The notes under the pieces are model-generated. The model searched no databases. It was given only the letters and a program-made list of their open reading frames with translations, and was not told where the DNA came from. DNA of 58,140 bases from Anaerolineae bacterium (GTDB lineage: Bacteria > Chloroflexota > Anaerolineae > Anaerolineales > Anaerolineaceae). Positions 34,055 through 41,890 of the stretch are shown in pieces. Location of the stretch: contig JABLWW010000006.1 of NCBI GenBank assembly GCA_013178295.1, positions 1 through 58,140 on the forward strand. The letters run 5' to 3'. The position numbers and the translations under genes were made by a program. Numbering within the stretch: position 1 is the first letter of the stretch; the number at the start of each line of letters is the position of its first letter.

Positions 34055-34070
34055 ATGACCAATCGGTCAT
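34055..34070 (+). promoter_or_regulatory. TetR-type palindrome, second copy
   Basis: ATGACCAATCGGTCAT differs by one base, in the spacer, from the operator at 15171. The arms here extend to nine bases (ATAATGACC/GGTCATTAT). It lies between convergent genes with no obvious target promoter, ten bases after the second parS site. Confidence 0.55.
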
Positions 34071-34075
34071 TATTA

Positions 34076-34115
34076 TTTTGCCCCGCAGTGTCGTTTGGGT
34101 TGCTGCGGGGCAAAA
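34076..34115. terminator. Bidirectional terminator
   Basis: A 13-base stem TTTTGCCCCGCAG/CTGCGGGGCAAAA with T-runs in both directions, serving the SdpI operon and the SIMPL gene. Confidence 0.9.
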
Positions 34116-34142
34116 AATTGATTTGAATTTTTCTACAGGCGC

Positions 34143-34943
34143 TTACTGTATCTGATACGTCAGGTTGACATCTACACTGACCATCATTTGCCCTGCGGAG
34201 ACCGGCACACTGGATTGCGTGGCTGCCATCCCGCCGCCTCCCATTCCCCAAGTGTCGTATCTGGGAGTGGGAGAGGCAGTGCCAACAACCTGAATGCTCT
34301 CCAGAATCCCCAGTTGTACTCCGGCAGCTTTTGCCAGTTCCTCTGCCTGTTTGCGGGCGTTTTCGACTGCTTTCTGGCGCGCCTCGCTGTAAGCTTTCTC
34401 CTTGTTCTGTACGTCAAACTGTACGCCATTGATGCTGTTGGCACCGGCGCGCACAGCGGCATCCAGAATTGCACCCAGTTTGGAGAGATCACGCACGGTA
34501 ACGTAGACGCTGTTGTCCACCATGTAGATAACGCCAGTGATCTCGCCCCCTTGATCATATTGCTGTTGGGGATAGATGTTGAAGTTGCTGGTTTGGATAT
34601 CCGCCGCACTAACACCCATTTTCTTCAGCGCCTCGGCGACGTCTTTAGACTGGTTGGTATTGGTTGCCAGGGCATCCGCCACATTCTTGGACTGGCTGTG
34701 AACGCCGATATTGACATACGCCAGATCAGGGACGATCAACACGCTACCGGTGCCCGAGACGATGATCTGCCGCGTGGGTGATGGATTGCTCTGCGTCAAC
34801 ACCTCTGTGCGGGCTTTCGCACTTGAAGTCTCGAGGCTTGCCGCTTCAACTGCGGTCGTTGTATGAAAAGGCAGGCTGCTGCAGGCTGCCAAACCTAGTG
34901 CCAGAGCCAGGCTTACTAGGATAAAGATTTTTTGTTTGTTCAT
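34143..34943 (-). CDS. SIMPL-domain (DUF541) lipoprotein
   Basis: A 266-residue exported protein. The signal sequence ends at a lipobox (GLAAC). The SIMPL domain follows: RQIIVSGTGSVLIVPDLAYVNIG, ALKKMGVSAADIQTSNFNI, LSKLGAILDAAVRAGANSINGVQF and ARQKAVENARKQAEELAKAAGVQLG. SIMPL proteins are periplasmic or surface proteins with roles in stress or outer-membrane adaptation, largely undefined. ATG 34943 follows AGGAGA. A longer frame upstream has no support. Confidence 0.88.
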   Translation of the reverse strand: MNKQKIFILVSLALALGLAACSSLPFHTTTAVEAASLETSSAKARTEVLTQSNPSPTRQIIVSGTGSVLIVPDLAYVNIGVHSQSKNVADALATNTNQSKDVAEALKKMGVSAADIQTSNFNIYPQQQYDQGGEITGVIYMVDNSVYVTVRDLSKLGAILDAAVRAGANSINGVQFDVQNKEKAYSEARQKAVENARKQAEELAKAAGVQLGILESIQVVGTASPTPRYDTWGMGGGGMAATQSSVPVSAGQMMVSVDVNLTYQIQ

Positions 34944-35114
34944 TTTATTGTTTCTCCTTTGTGTGTGATTTTGCATCTTGCTGAGAATCCAGACGCTGGC
35001 GCGTTGGAGAAAGTTCCTGTTCAAATGGCGTTTTTGAACTGATTTTTTTAAATTGTGAAACTCTAATCTTTTTTTAATACAAAAATTTGAAAATGTGGTA
35101 TATTGTTATTGCTG

Positions 35115-35175
35115 AACGCTTGGGTGCCCCCCTCACCCTGGCGTTTGGCATTTTAATGAGCCGGAGGATAACCGG
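35115..35175 (+). other. Structured segment in a 370-base gap
   Basis: The gap 34944-35312 has an AT-rich first part and then two stems: AACGC-tt-GGGTG / CACCC-tg-GCGTT (35115-35145) and CCGG-aggataa-CCGG (35161-35175). A GGAGG-like site and a 20-codon frame (35183-35245) follow. I do not recognise any known riboswitch or small RNA. Apart from the promoter at 35210 I see nothing else in this gap. Confidence 0.35.
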
Positions 35176-35209
35176 GCGGGATATGTGCTGCAAAAACTTG
35201 CTCATTCGC

Positions 35210-35238
35210 TTGCTATTCGCATTGCTTGACAATACAAT
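35210..35238 (+). promoter_or_regulatory. Putative promoter of the LarA-like gene
   Basis: TTGCTA (35210-35215), a 17-base spacer and TACAAT (35233-35238). Confidence 0.5.
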
Positions 35239-35312
35239 GTATTAAACTCAAGAGCCTGGAATAGGACAGGTGACAAATTGCAATGGATTACCTTTTGGGA
35301 AAGGAATAAAAG

Positions 35313-36629
35313 ATGAGTGAGAATAGCGTTCGGTTACCCTGGGGCAAAGAGGAAATTGCGCTAACGTTGCCCGAAAACTGGAATCTGCTGGGCGTGATGA
35401 CCCCTGCGGCTCTGGCGGGTGTGGCGGATGTTCAGGCAGAAGTTTTGCGTAGCCTGGAGACCCCTATTGGGTCGCCGCGCCTGGCGGAACTGGCAAAAGC
35501 GGGGATGAAGGTGGCGCTGGTCATTGATGATGACAGCCGCCCGACGCCTGTGGCGGCGCTTCTACCAGCAGTGCTGGCGGAACTGCAACGCGGCGGGGTG
35601 GACATGGAAGATGTTACCGTCATCCCGGCGCTGGGGGTGCACCGCCCAATGACGCTCGAAGAGGTTGGACGGCGCATTGGTCCGCAGGCACTGCCCAGCT
35701 ATCGGGTTGAAACACACGATGGCGACAACCCGGAGAAGCTTGCTTACTTGGGTGAGACCAGCCGCGGCACGCCGGTTTTTGTCAACAAGTGCGCGGCGGA
35801 GTCTGACTTGATTGTGTCTGTGGGTTGTATCGAACCCCATATCATTGCCAGTTTTGGCGGCGGTTATAAGAATATCATTCCCGGTATCGCCGGGCGTTCC
35901 ACCATTGCTGCCAACCATGCCCTCAATTGCGCTCCGACCACCTTCAACAACGTGGGGCAGCCAATTGATAAGAACCCGATGCGTCTTGATCTAGAGGAGG
36001 GCGCGGCGATGCTCACGCCCCCAGTTTTCATTGTCAATGCCGTGCTGAATAGTTCGCTGGAAGTGGTCAGGGTGGTCAGCGGTCATCCGGTGGAGGCACA
36101 CCGCCAGGGTGCAGCGGTCAGCGCTGAAATCTACGGTGTGCAGGTGCCTAAACTGGCAGATGTGGTGATTACCTGCTCGCACCCCATGGATCAGGATCTG
36201 CGCCAGGGGGTCAAAGCTCTGGCGAATACGATACGAGCGTTGAAGAGGGGGGGCGTGATGATCACGCTGGTCAAGGCGGATGAGGGTGTGGGCGTCTTTG
36301 GTCTGGCAAATCGTAAGTTACCGGTGGGGCGCGGCTTACTCAAGCTGCTGGCGCCGCTGCTCCTGCCGCGTGTTCCCAAACTGAAGCTAAAGGGGATGGG
36401 AGAGGAAGACCGCTTTTTCCTGTATTTTGCGCTGCAGGCAATGCTGCACGGCACATTGTTGCTGTATGCACCCACCATTCCACAGGAGATACACGAACGC
36501 CTGCCCTTTGTCAGCTTTGTTGCCAGTGTTGAGGAAGGACTGCAGCGCGCCGGACAGAGGTTCCCGCGTGCGGCTGATGTGCTGGTTTTTCCTAATGGCG
36601 GCAGCACGTACCCTATCCTGCCGTTGTAG
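35313..36629 (+). CDS. LarA-like (DUF2088) nickel-dependent racemase family protein
   Basis: A 438-residue protein of the lactate-racemase catalytic-subunit superfamily. Motifs that hold the Ni-pincer cofactor and catalytic residues are present: DDSRPTP, PALGVHRPMT and GCIEPHIIASFGGGYKNIIPGIAG (His and Lys in place). LarA homologues interconvert 2-hydroxyacids such as lactate or malate. The cofactor-making genes larB, larC and larE are not nearby, so they would act from elsewhere. ATG 35313 has AAAGGA. Confidence 0.88.
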   Translation: MSENSVRLPWGKEEIALTLPENWNLLGVMTPAALAGVADVQAEVLRSLETPIGSPRLAELAKAGMKVALVIDDDSRPTPVAALLPAVLAELQRGGVDMEDVTVIPALGVHRPMTLEEVGRRIGPQALPSYRVETHDGDNPEKLAYLGETSRGTPVFVNKCAAESDLIVSVGCIEPHIIASFGGGYKNIIPGIAGRSTIAANHALNCAPTTFNNVGQPIDKNPMRLDLEEGAAMLTPPVFIVNAVLNSSLEVVRVVSGHPVEAHRQGAAVSAEIYGVQVPKLADVVITCSHPMDQDLRQGVKALANTIRALKRGGVMITLVKADEGVGVFGLANRKLPVGRGLLKLLAPLLLPRVPKLKLKGMGEEDRFFLYFALQAMLHGTLLLYAPTIPQEIHERLPFVSFVASVEEGLQRAGQRFPRAADVLVFPNGGSTYPILPL

Positions 36630-36697
36630 AAAATACACAAACTTTATGACTGTCTAAAAACCGGGCAGGTTTTGCTGGCGGATGCCCGCAGACATAC

Positions 36698-37450
36698 ATG
36701 CGGTTGATGAATCCATTTGCTGTTTGGGTCGGGGTAGGAGCTTCGCTGGGCGTGTGGCGTGTTGCGCGTCATGCGCCGATGAGGCAGGCATCACGATTTT
36801 TGAATGGCGCGCTATTGGTTCTGCTGGGGTGTTTGCTGGGGGCGCGCCTGGCATTTTGCCTGTACCATTATCCCTATTACCGCGCTCATGCCGCACAGGT
36901 TTTTCAATTCTGGCAGGGCGGTCTCAACTGGGAAGGGGCTGTGCTGGGAGGCTTGGGTGTGGTAGCGATATTGTCACTGGTCTGGCGTATGCCCGTTTGG
37001 ACCGTGTTTGAACACATCATGCCCCTCTTGCCACCGCTGGCTGTTACTGTCTGGGTGGGATGCTGGCAGATAGGTATTGGCTACGGAAAGCTGGCACCGG
37101 CAGGGGCGTGGTGGGCGCTGCCATCGCCGGATGAGAGCGGAGCCGTTCTTCCCCGTTTTCCACTGCAATTGATTGCTGCATTGCTGTTGCTGCTCTATTT
37201 TCTTCTTTTGGAACTGCCTCGTGCTGCATGGCTAAATGCTTTGAATTCCGGGCTGCATTGGATGGGTCTGGCGGTCAATTTGCTGGTATTCTCTTTTCTG
37301 AGATGCGATGCTGCGCCGCGCTGGGCGGGCATGCGCTCCGATAGCTGGGCGGCGCTGGTTTTGGCTCTGCTCAGTGTGGCGCTGGTTGGCATCCAGTTGT
37401 GGGCATACAAAAGACGCAGGGAAAAGCAAACAGGCGCAACTATTCTCTAA
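36698..37450 (+). CDS. Lgt-like membrane protein with altered catalytic positions
   Basis: A 250-residue membrane protein with about seven hydrophobic segments. GCLLGARLAFCLYHYPYY and QFWQGGLNWEGAVLGG align with the prolipoprotein diacylglyceryl transferase motifs GARL.Y and W.GGL..HGG. However the HGG His is Glu here, and the GRIGNF.NGE motif is replaced by VGCWQIGIGYGK, so the essential Arg and His appear lost. It may be a non-catalytic paralogue or a different acyl-transfer enzyme. The start is ATG 36698; ATG 36707 is also possible. Confidence 0.6.
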   Translation: MRLMNPFAVWVGVGASLGVWRVARHAPMRQASRFLNGALLVLLGCLLGARLAFCLYHYPYYRAHAAQVFQFWQGGLNWEGAVLGGLGVVAILSLVWRMPVWTVFEHIMPLLPPLAVTVWVGCWQIGIGYGKLAPAGAWWALPSPDESGAVLPRFPLQLIAALLLLLYFLLLELPRAAWLNALNSGLHWMGLAVNLLVFSFLRCDAAPRWAGMRSDSWAALVLALLSVALVGIQLWAYKRRREKQTGATIL

Positions 37451-37465
37451 TCTGCTTTTCCTCCG

Positions 37466-37471
37466 TATAAT
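37466..37471 (+). promoter_or_regulatory. -10 box for the NAD synthetase glutaminase gene, leaderless
   Basis: TATAAT ends nine bases before ATG 37481, with no ribosome-binding site. The -35 (TTCTCT, 17 bases up) is weak. Confidence 0.4.
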
Positions 37472-37480
37472 AAGGTGTAC

Positions 37481-38335
37481 ATGAAGCTCAAACTTGCTCT
37501 TGCACAAATTGCCACACAATTGGGGAATGTCCAGTCCAATCTAGAGAAGCACCTGAGGCTGGCAGAGGAAGCACACCGCGCTGGAGCGCAGCTGGTTGTG
37601 TTTCCTGAGCTTTCGCTGACCGGTTATGTGTTGCAAGACCTGGCGCCTACTGTGGCGCACCGGCCAGATGCAGGTGATCCGATTTTTGAAGCGCTGCTTG
37701 AAACCAGCCGACAAATTGACCTGGTGGTTGGCTTTGTGGAAGAGGATGTGCGCAGCCGCTTTTTTATTTCGGCAGCCTATCTTTCAGATGGCAGGGTGGT
37801 GCATGTGCACCGCAAGGTATATTTGCCCACCTATGGGCTGTTTGACGAGGGGCGTTTTTTTGCCCTGGGCGATCATGTCATGGCGTTCAATACCCGTTTT
37901 GGGCGCATGGGGATGCTTATCTGTGAGGATTTCTGGCATGCTTCACCGCCGTATCTGTTGTGGCTGGATGGCGCCGATTTGTTCATTTTCACCTCTGCCT
38001 CGCCGGGGCGCGGGCTGAAAGGGGGAGATAGGCTTGAATCTTCGAGGTGGGTGGATGACATCAACCGCGGTTATGCCAGCCTGTTTACTTCATTTGTTGT
38101 GCATGTCAATAAGACAGGGTATGAGGACGGTTTGAACTTTCCGGGCGGTTCGGCGGTCTTTGACCCAAATGGGGCGTTGGTGGAACATGCGCCGTATCAT
38201 CAGGAAGCCTTGCAGATGGTTGAATTAGACCTTAATCAGCTGCACCGCACGCGCGCCCGTTTGCCGCTCCTGCGGGATGAGCGCACGACACTCGTGTTGC
38301 GTGAGATGAACCGCATCTTGCATCAACAGGGATAA
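37481..38335 (+). CDS. Nitrilase-fold glutaminase subunit of NAD synthetase
   Basis: A 284-residue CN-hydrolase. The Glu-Lys-Cys triad is visible: Glu in VVFPELSLTGY, Lys in VHRKVYLPTYGLFDEGRFF and Cys in MLICEDFWHASPP. The wording around Lys (LPTYGLFDE.R.F) matches the glutaminase domain of glutamine-dependent NadE rather than other nitrilases. It would hydrolyse glutamine to supply ammonia. The synthetase gene starts four bases after its stop, so the pair probably works as a two-chain enzyme. Confidence 0.88.
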   Translation: MKLKLALAQIATQLGNVQSNLEKHLRLAEEAHRAGAQLVVFPELSLTGYVLQDLAPTVAHRPDAGDPIFEALLETSRQIDLVVGFVEEDVRSRFFISAAYLSDGRVVHVHRKVYLPTYGLFDEGRFFALGDHVMAFNTRFGRMGMLICEDFWHASPPYLLWLDGADLFIFTSASPGRGLKGGDRLESSRWVDDINRGYASLFTSFVVHVNKTGYEDGLNFPGGSAVFDPNGALVEHAPYHQEALQMVELDLNQLHRTRARLPLLRDERTTLVLREMNRILHQQG

Positions 38336-38339
38336 GAGG

Positions 38340-39161
38340 ATGATTGACTTAAGCATCAACACACAGCTGGTTCAAAACATCCTGACTGGCTTTATCCACA
38401 CCGAGATTACCCGCATGGGCTTCTCACGGGCAGTGATTGGACTTTCAGGGGGGATTGACTCGGCGCTTTCCTGCTTTCTGGCAGCCGAGGCGCTGGGCGC
38501 ACAAAACGTGCTGGCGGTGTGTATGCCTTATAAGACCTCTTCGCCCGATTCACTCGAACACGCTCGTCTGGTCATCGAAGCGACCGGTGTGCAATCGTTG
38601 ACAGTCGAGATTACTGAGATGGCAGACCCGTTGATTGCCAGGTTTTCAGAGATGGACGCTGTGCGGCGCGGCAATATTATGGCACGTATGCGCATGGTTG
38701 TTCTCTACGACCAGTCGGCTGCCTTCAATGCCCTCGTGGTTGGCACAGGCAATAAGACCGAAATTCTGTTGGGGTATACAACCCTGTATGGTGATTCGGC
38801 ATGTGCTATCAACCCAATCGGCGACCTCTATAAAACCCAGGTGCGCCAGCTGGCGCGGGCAATGGGCGTGCCCGAAGCGGTTCTCAGCAAAGCCCCTTCG
38901 GCAGACCTGTGGAAGGGGCAGACAGATGAGGGTGAACTGGGGTTTACATACGCCGAGGTTGACCAGCTGCTCTACCTGCTGGTGGATGAGCGTTATACGC
39001 CAGCCGAGTGCATCGAGGCGGGGTTTGCAGAGCCATTTGTCCAGGCGGTAGTGCGGCGCGTGCAGCGCAACCAGTTTAAGCGCGTTCTGCCTCCCATTGC
39101 CAAACTCAGTAACCGCACGGTAGGGTACGACTTTCTATATCTTCGCGACTGGGGTACATAA
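38340..39161 (+). CDS. nadE: NAD+ synthetase (ammonia-type domain)
   Basis: A 273-residue N-type ATP-pyrophosphatase. The P-loop is GLSGGIDSALS, followed by PYKTSSPDSLEHA, GTGNKTEILLGY.TLYGD and PSADLWKGQTDEGELGFTY, all hallmarks of NadE. It makes NAD from deamido-NAD, the last step of NAD synthesis. It lacks an attached glutaminase domain, which is encoded by the gene just upstream. Confidence 0.95.
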   Translation: MIDLSINTQLVQNILTGFIHTEITRMGFSRAVIGLSGGIDSALSCFLAAEALGAQNVLAVCMPYKTSSPDSLEHARLVIEATGVQSLTVEITEMADPLIARFSEMDAVRRGNIMARMRMVVLYDQSAAFNALVVGTGNKTEILLGYTTLYGDSACAINPIGDLYKTQVRQLARAMGVPEAVLSKAPSADLWKGQTDEGELGFTYAEVDQLLYLLVDERYTPAECIEAGFAEPFVQAVVRRVQRNQFKRVLPPIAKLSNRTVGYDFLYLRDWGT

Positions 39162-39174
39162 TCCTTTGCACAAG

Positions 39175-40407
39175 ATGCGCTTGACATTCCCGCCTGCATT
39201 GCGGCATCGTCAATACGCGCTGTTTTGGGGTGGTTTGATGGTTTCGCTGGCAGGCTCCCAGATGCAGCTGGCTGCGGTGCTCTGGCACTTGCGCACGCTG
39301 AGCGACCAGCCGGTGGTGGTAACCGGTATTGGTCTGGCGCGCTTTTTGCCCATCCTTTTATTTGCCCCGCTGGGCGGTTTGGTGGCAGATTGGTTTAACC
39401 GCCGCCGCGTGCTTTTTGTGACCCAAACAGCACAACTGGCAGTGGCACTGGCGTTGGGGATGCTGACGCTCTCAGGCAGGGTGACCGTCTGGCATATTTA
39501 CTTCTTGAGCGCTTTGCAGGCGCTGGCAATGTCGTTCGATTTACCAGCGCGCCAGTCCATTGTTTCCAACCTGGTTCCGGATGCAGAATTGTCCAGCGCC
39601 TTCAGTCTTCAGTCAATTGCCTTTAACACCGGCGCTATCGTTGGCCCTGCCCTGGGCGGAAGTGTTATTGCCTATCTTGGGCAGGAGTATACCTATTTGA
39701 TCAATGCCATGACTTTTGTCGTTGTTTTGCTGGCTTTGCTCTGGATGGGTGAAGTGGCGCAGGAGACGCCTTCTCAACCGAGGAGTGTCTTCAATGGGTT
39801 TCAATCCATTGCGGAGGGGGTGCAGTTTATCATGCGCAAGCCGGTTATCCTTTCGGCAATGATTTTGGATTTTATTGCCACCTTTTTTGCTTCGGCAAAT
39901 TATCTGCTTCCGTTTGTGGTCAGGGATGTCCTCCATGTGGGTGAAATACAATACGGCTGGCTGGCTTCGGCGCAGGCAATTGGCGCAGTGGGCGTTGGGT
40001 TGCTTGTTTCGCAGCGTGCCAGGATTCGGCGGCAGGGTGTTTTAATTTTGTTCTCCGTGATTGGTTTTGGGCTTGCCACCTTCGGTTTTGGGCTGGCAAA
40101 GACATTTGCATTTGCGATGTTGGCATTGATTCTGGTAGGCGCCAGCGATTCGCTCAGCACGATTCTGCGCAATACCCTGCGCCAGATGCTGACCCCCGAT
40201 TCGCTGCGCGGACGGATGGTGAGCATCAATCAGATATTTTTTATCGGCGGCCCACAGCTGGGGGAAATTGAAGCCGGTATGGTGGCGCAGGCATTTGGTA
40301 CCCAGGCGGCGATTCTTTCTGGAGGGGTGTTATGTGTTCTGGGGGCGTTGGTGATCGCCCGCTGCTGGCCGCAGCTAGCGCGCTACACGGATGAAAGCCG
40401 AACGTAA
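39175..40407 (+). CDS. MFS transporter (MFS_3 / EntS-like)
   Basis: A 410-residue protein with twelve predicted membrane segments. The loop-2/3 motif (GGLVADWFNRRRVLF) and the SLQSIAFNTGAIVGPALGG block are typical of the MFS_3 group, which includes siderophore and drug exporters. The C-half loop is RMVSINQIFFIGGPQLGEIEAG. No substrate can be read from the context. ATG 39175 is used; the upstream TTG has no support. It follows nadE closely. Confidence 0.88.
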   Translation: MRLTFPPALRHRQYALFWGGLMVSLAGSQMQLAAVLWHLRTLSDQPVVVTGIGLARFLPILLFAPLGGLVADWFNRRRVLFVTQTAQLAVALALGMLTLSGRVTVWHIYFLSALQALAMSFDLPARQSIVSNLVPDAELSSAFSLQSIAFNTGAIVGPALGGSVIAYLGQEYTYLINAMTFVVVLLALLWMGEVAQETPSQPRSVFNGFQSIAEGVQFIMRKPVILSAMILDFIATFFASANYLLPFVVRDVLHVGEIQYGWLASAQAIGAVGVGLLVSQRARIRRQGVLILFSVIGFGLATFGFGLAKTFAFAMLALILVGASDSLSTILRNTLRQMLTPDSLRGRMVSINQIFFIGGPQLGEIEAGMVAQAFGTQAAILSGGVLCVLGALVIARCWPQLARYTDESRT

Positions 40408-40421
40408 GGCTGGCATGGCGC

Positions 40422-40479
40422 GAAATTCAAAAACCGTTCGTTTCCCCACTGGATGGCGAAGCGAACGGTAAAGAATTTC
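40422..40479 (+). terminator. Nested hairpin after the MFS gene
   Basis: Inner stem ACCGTTCG/CGAACGGT (40433-40440 and 40462-40469) and outer stem GAAATTC/GAATTTC. It lies between two convergent genes. Confidence 0.6.
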
Positions 40480-40544
40480 TTGGAGGATGGGTTACATACC
40501 GCGCAAAATTGCGGGCGCGGCAAAGCCAGTTAAAGAATAACCTG

Positions 40545-41747
40545 TCAGCTTTTTTGTATCGGGGTGGTGCTCATATACGCAGGCGTGGGCAGGTCAATCG
40601 GCTGGGAGGGGCTTTCCATCAGCAAACCAAAGCGCGAGGCACCCAGATAGAGAATTTCGAGGATGAGGTCGGTGTAGGCTATCCCGGCGGTTTCGCAAAT
40701 CACGCATAAATCGCTGAAACCGGGGGAAAGACCGGGCAGGGTGTTAATCTCTATTAACTTTGGTTCTCCCTGCGCGTCAAGGCGGATATCCACCCGAGAG
40801 ACATCCAGTGCCCCGATGGCTGTATGCGCCTTGATTGCCAGGTCTTGCAGTCTGCGCGCCAATTCGGGTGTAATATCTGCTGGGCAGAGAAACTGCGGGA
40901 CGCCTTCCTCGCCTGGATGGAGTGTTTTGGCGTAGTGCCCGTATACGCCGGGGGTTGCCGATTCGCTGCTTTCAACTTCCATCACCGGCAGACGAATGAA
41001 CCCATCTGCCTCGTAACGGTGTGGCATACGGCTGTAGCGTATGGCATCCGAGCGCCCAATGACACCCACCGTGAACTCACGCCCGCATAGATATTCTTCC
41101 ACCAGAGCGGGCTGTTGATATGTTTTGATTGTCCAGCGCACGCGTTGACGGAGCTGCTCTTCGCTGTGAACGATTGAACCCAAATCCATTCCCATGCCAG
41201 TGCCTTCACGCGCAGGTTTGACAAACAGCGGATAATGTAAATCCGCCGAGATGGGTTCATCGCCGCTAACAAATTCCTGAAAAGCCGCTGTAGGTAGCCC
41301 AACGTCACGCCAGATGCGTTTGGTCATGGTTTTATCTAACGACAGGGCATTGGTCAGAACGCGTGAGGCGGTATACGGAACATGCAGGATTTCCATCACT
41401 GCCGGTGCCTGTGCCTCGCGCGCATCACCGCCCAGTCCCTCCGCAATATTAAAGCAGATGTCGGGGCAGACCTGGTTTAAACGGATGGGCAGGTTGCTAT
41501 CAGCCTGTAAAAATATGGTACTGTGACCGTCGGTTTCGATTGCGGATTGAATTGCCTGAATCGTGTCTTTACTATCGAACTCCGCGCTGGCGTCTTCTGC
41601 TTCTGCCGTAGGAGTGGATTCCCCCTTGACGTTGGCAATTACTGCCACTCTCCACGGCCGCGCCGGGCGCGGTAAGGAATCGGGAGGCTTGTCCTCTTCC
41701 AGAGGTTCGTCTTTCTCCAAAATTGGAGGGATTTGGGTTTCTTCCAC
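40545..41747 (-). CDS. D-alanine-D-alanine-ligase-like ATP-grasp enzyme
   Basis: A 400-residue ATP-grasp ligase. The order of motifs is as in Ddl: FNIAEGLGGDAREAQAPAVMEIL, PYTASRVLTNALSLDKTMTK, YPLFVKPAREGTGMGM, VEEYLCGREFTVGVIG, ALDVSRVDIRLD and LIEINTLPGLSPGFSDL. The N-terminal 35 residues are a charged, disordered extension not seen in standard Ddl. It may make D-Ala-D-Ala for peptidoglycan or a related dipeptide. It starts at GTG 41747 with AGGAG. Confidence 0.85.
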   Translation of the reverse strand: MEETQIPPILEKDEPLEEDKPPDSLPRPARPWRVAVIANVKGESTPTAEAEDASAEFDSKDTIQAIQSAIETDGHSTIFLQADSNLPIRLNQVCPDICFNIAEGLGGDAREAQAPAVMEILHVPYTASRVLTNALSLDKTMTKRIWRDVGLPTAAFQEFVSGDEPISADLHYPLFVKPAREGTGMGMDLGSIVHSEEQLRQRVRWTIKTYQQPALVEEYLCGREFTVGVIGRSDAIRYSRMPHRYEADGFIRLPVMEVESSESATPGVYGHYAKTLHPGEEGVPQFLCPADITPELARRLQDLAIKAHTAIGALDVSRVDIRLDAQGEPKLIEINTLPGLSPGFSDLCVICETAGIAYTDLILEILYLGASRFGLLMESPSQPIDLPTPAYMSTTPIQKS

Positions 41748-41890
41748 CTTATGCTCCTTTCTGTAACTAACAAAAAACCTGGTTAAACGAATTACAATGT
41801 TAATGCTGTATCAGGGAATGAAGTATATACCGAATCTCAAAATACACAAGGGTTAAAAAAGACTTTTAACGATATCTTAATCCAAATTGT

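Noticed and set aside
33718-34251. Minus-strand open frame across the parS region
   Set aside because: It is antisense to the SdpI gene and runs through both parS sites and the terminator; no protein motif.
35226-35254. TTGACA at 35226 as the -35 of the LarA-like gene
   Set aside because: No -10-like hexamer lies at 16-18 bases; TTGCTA at 35210 with TACAAT at 35233 fits better.
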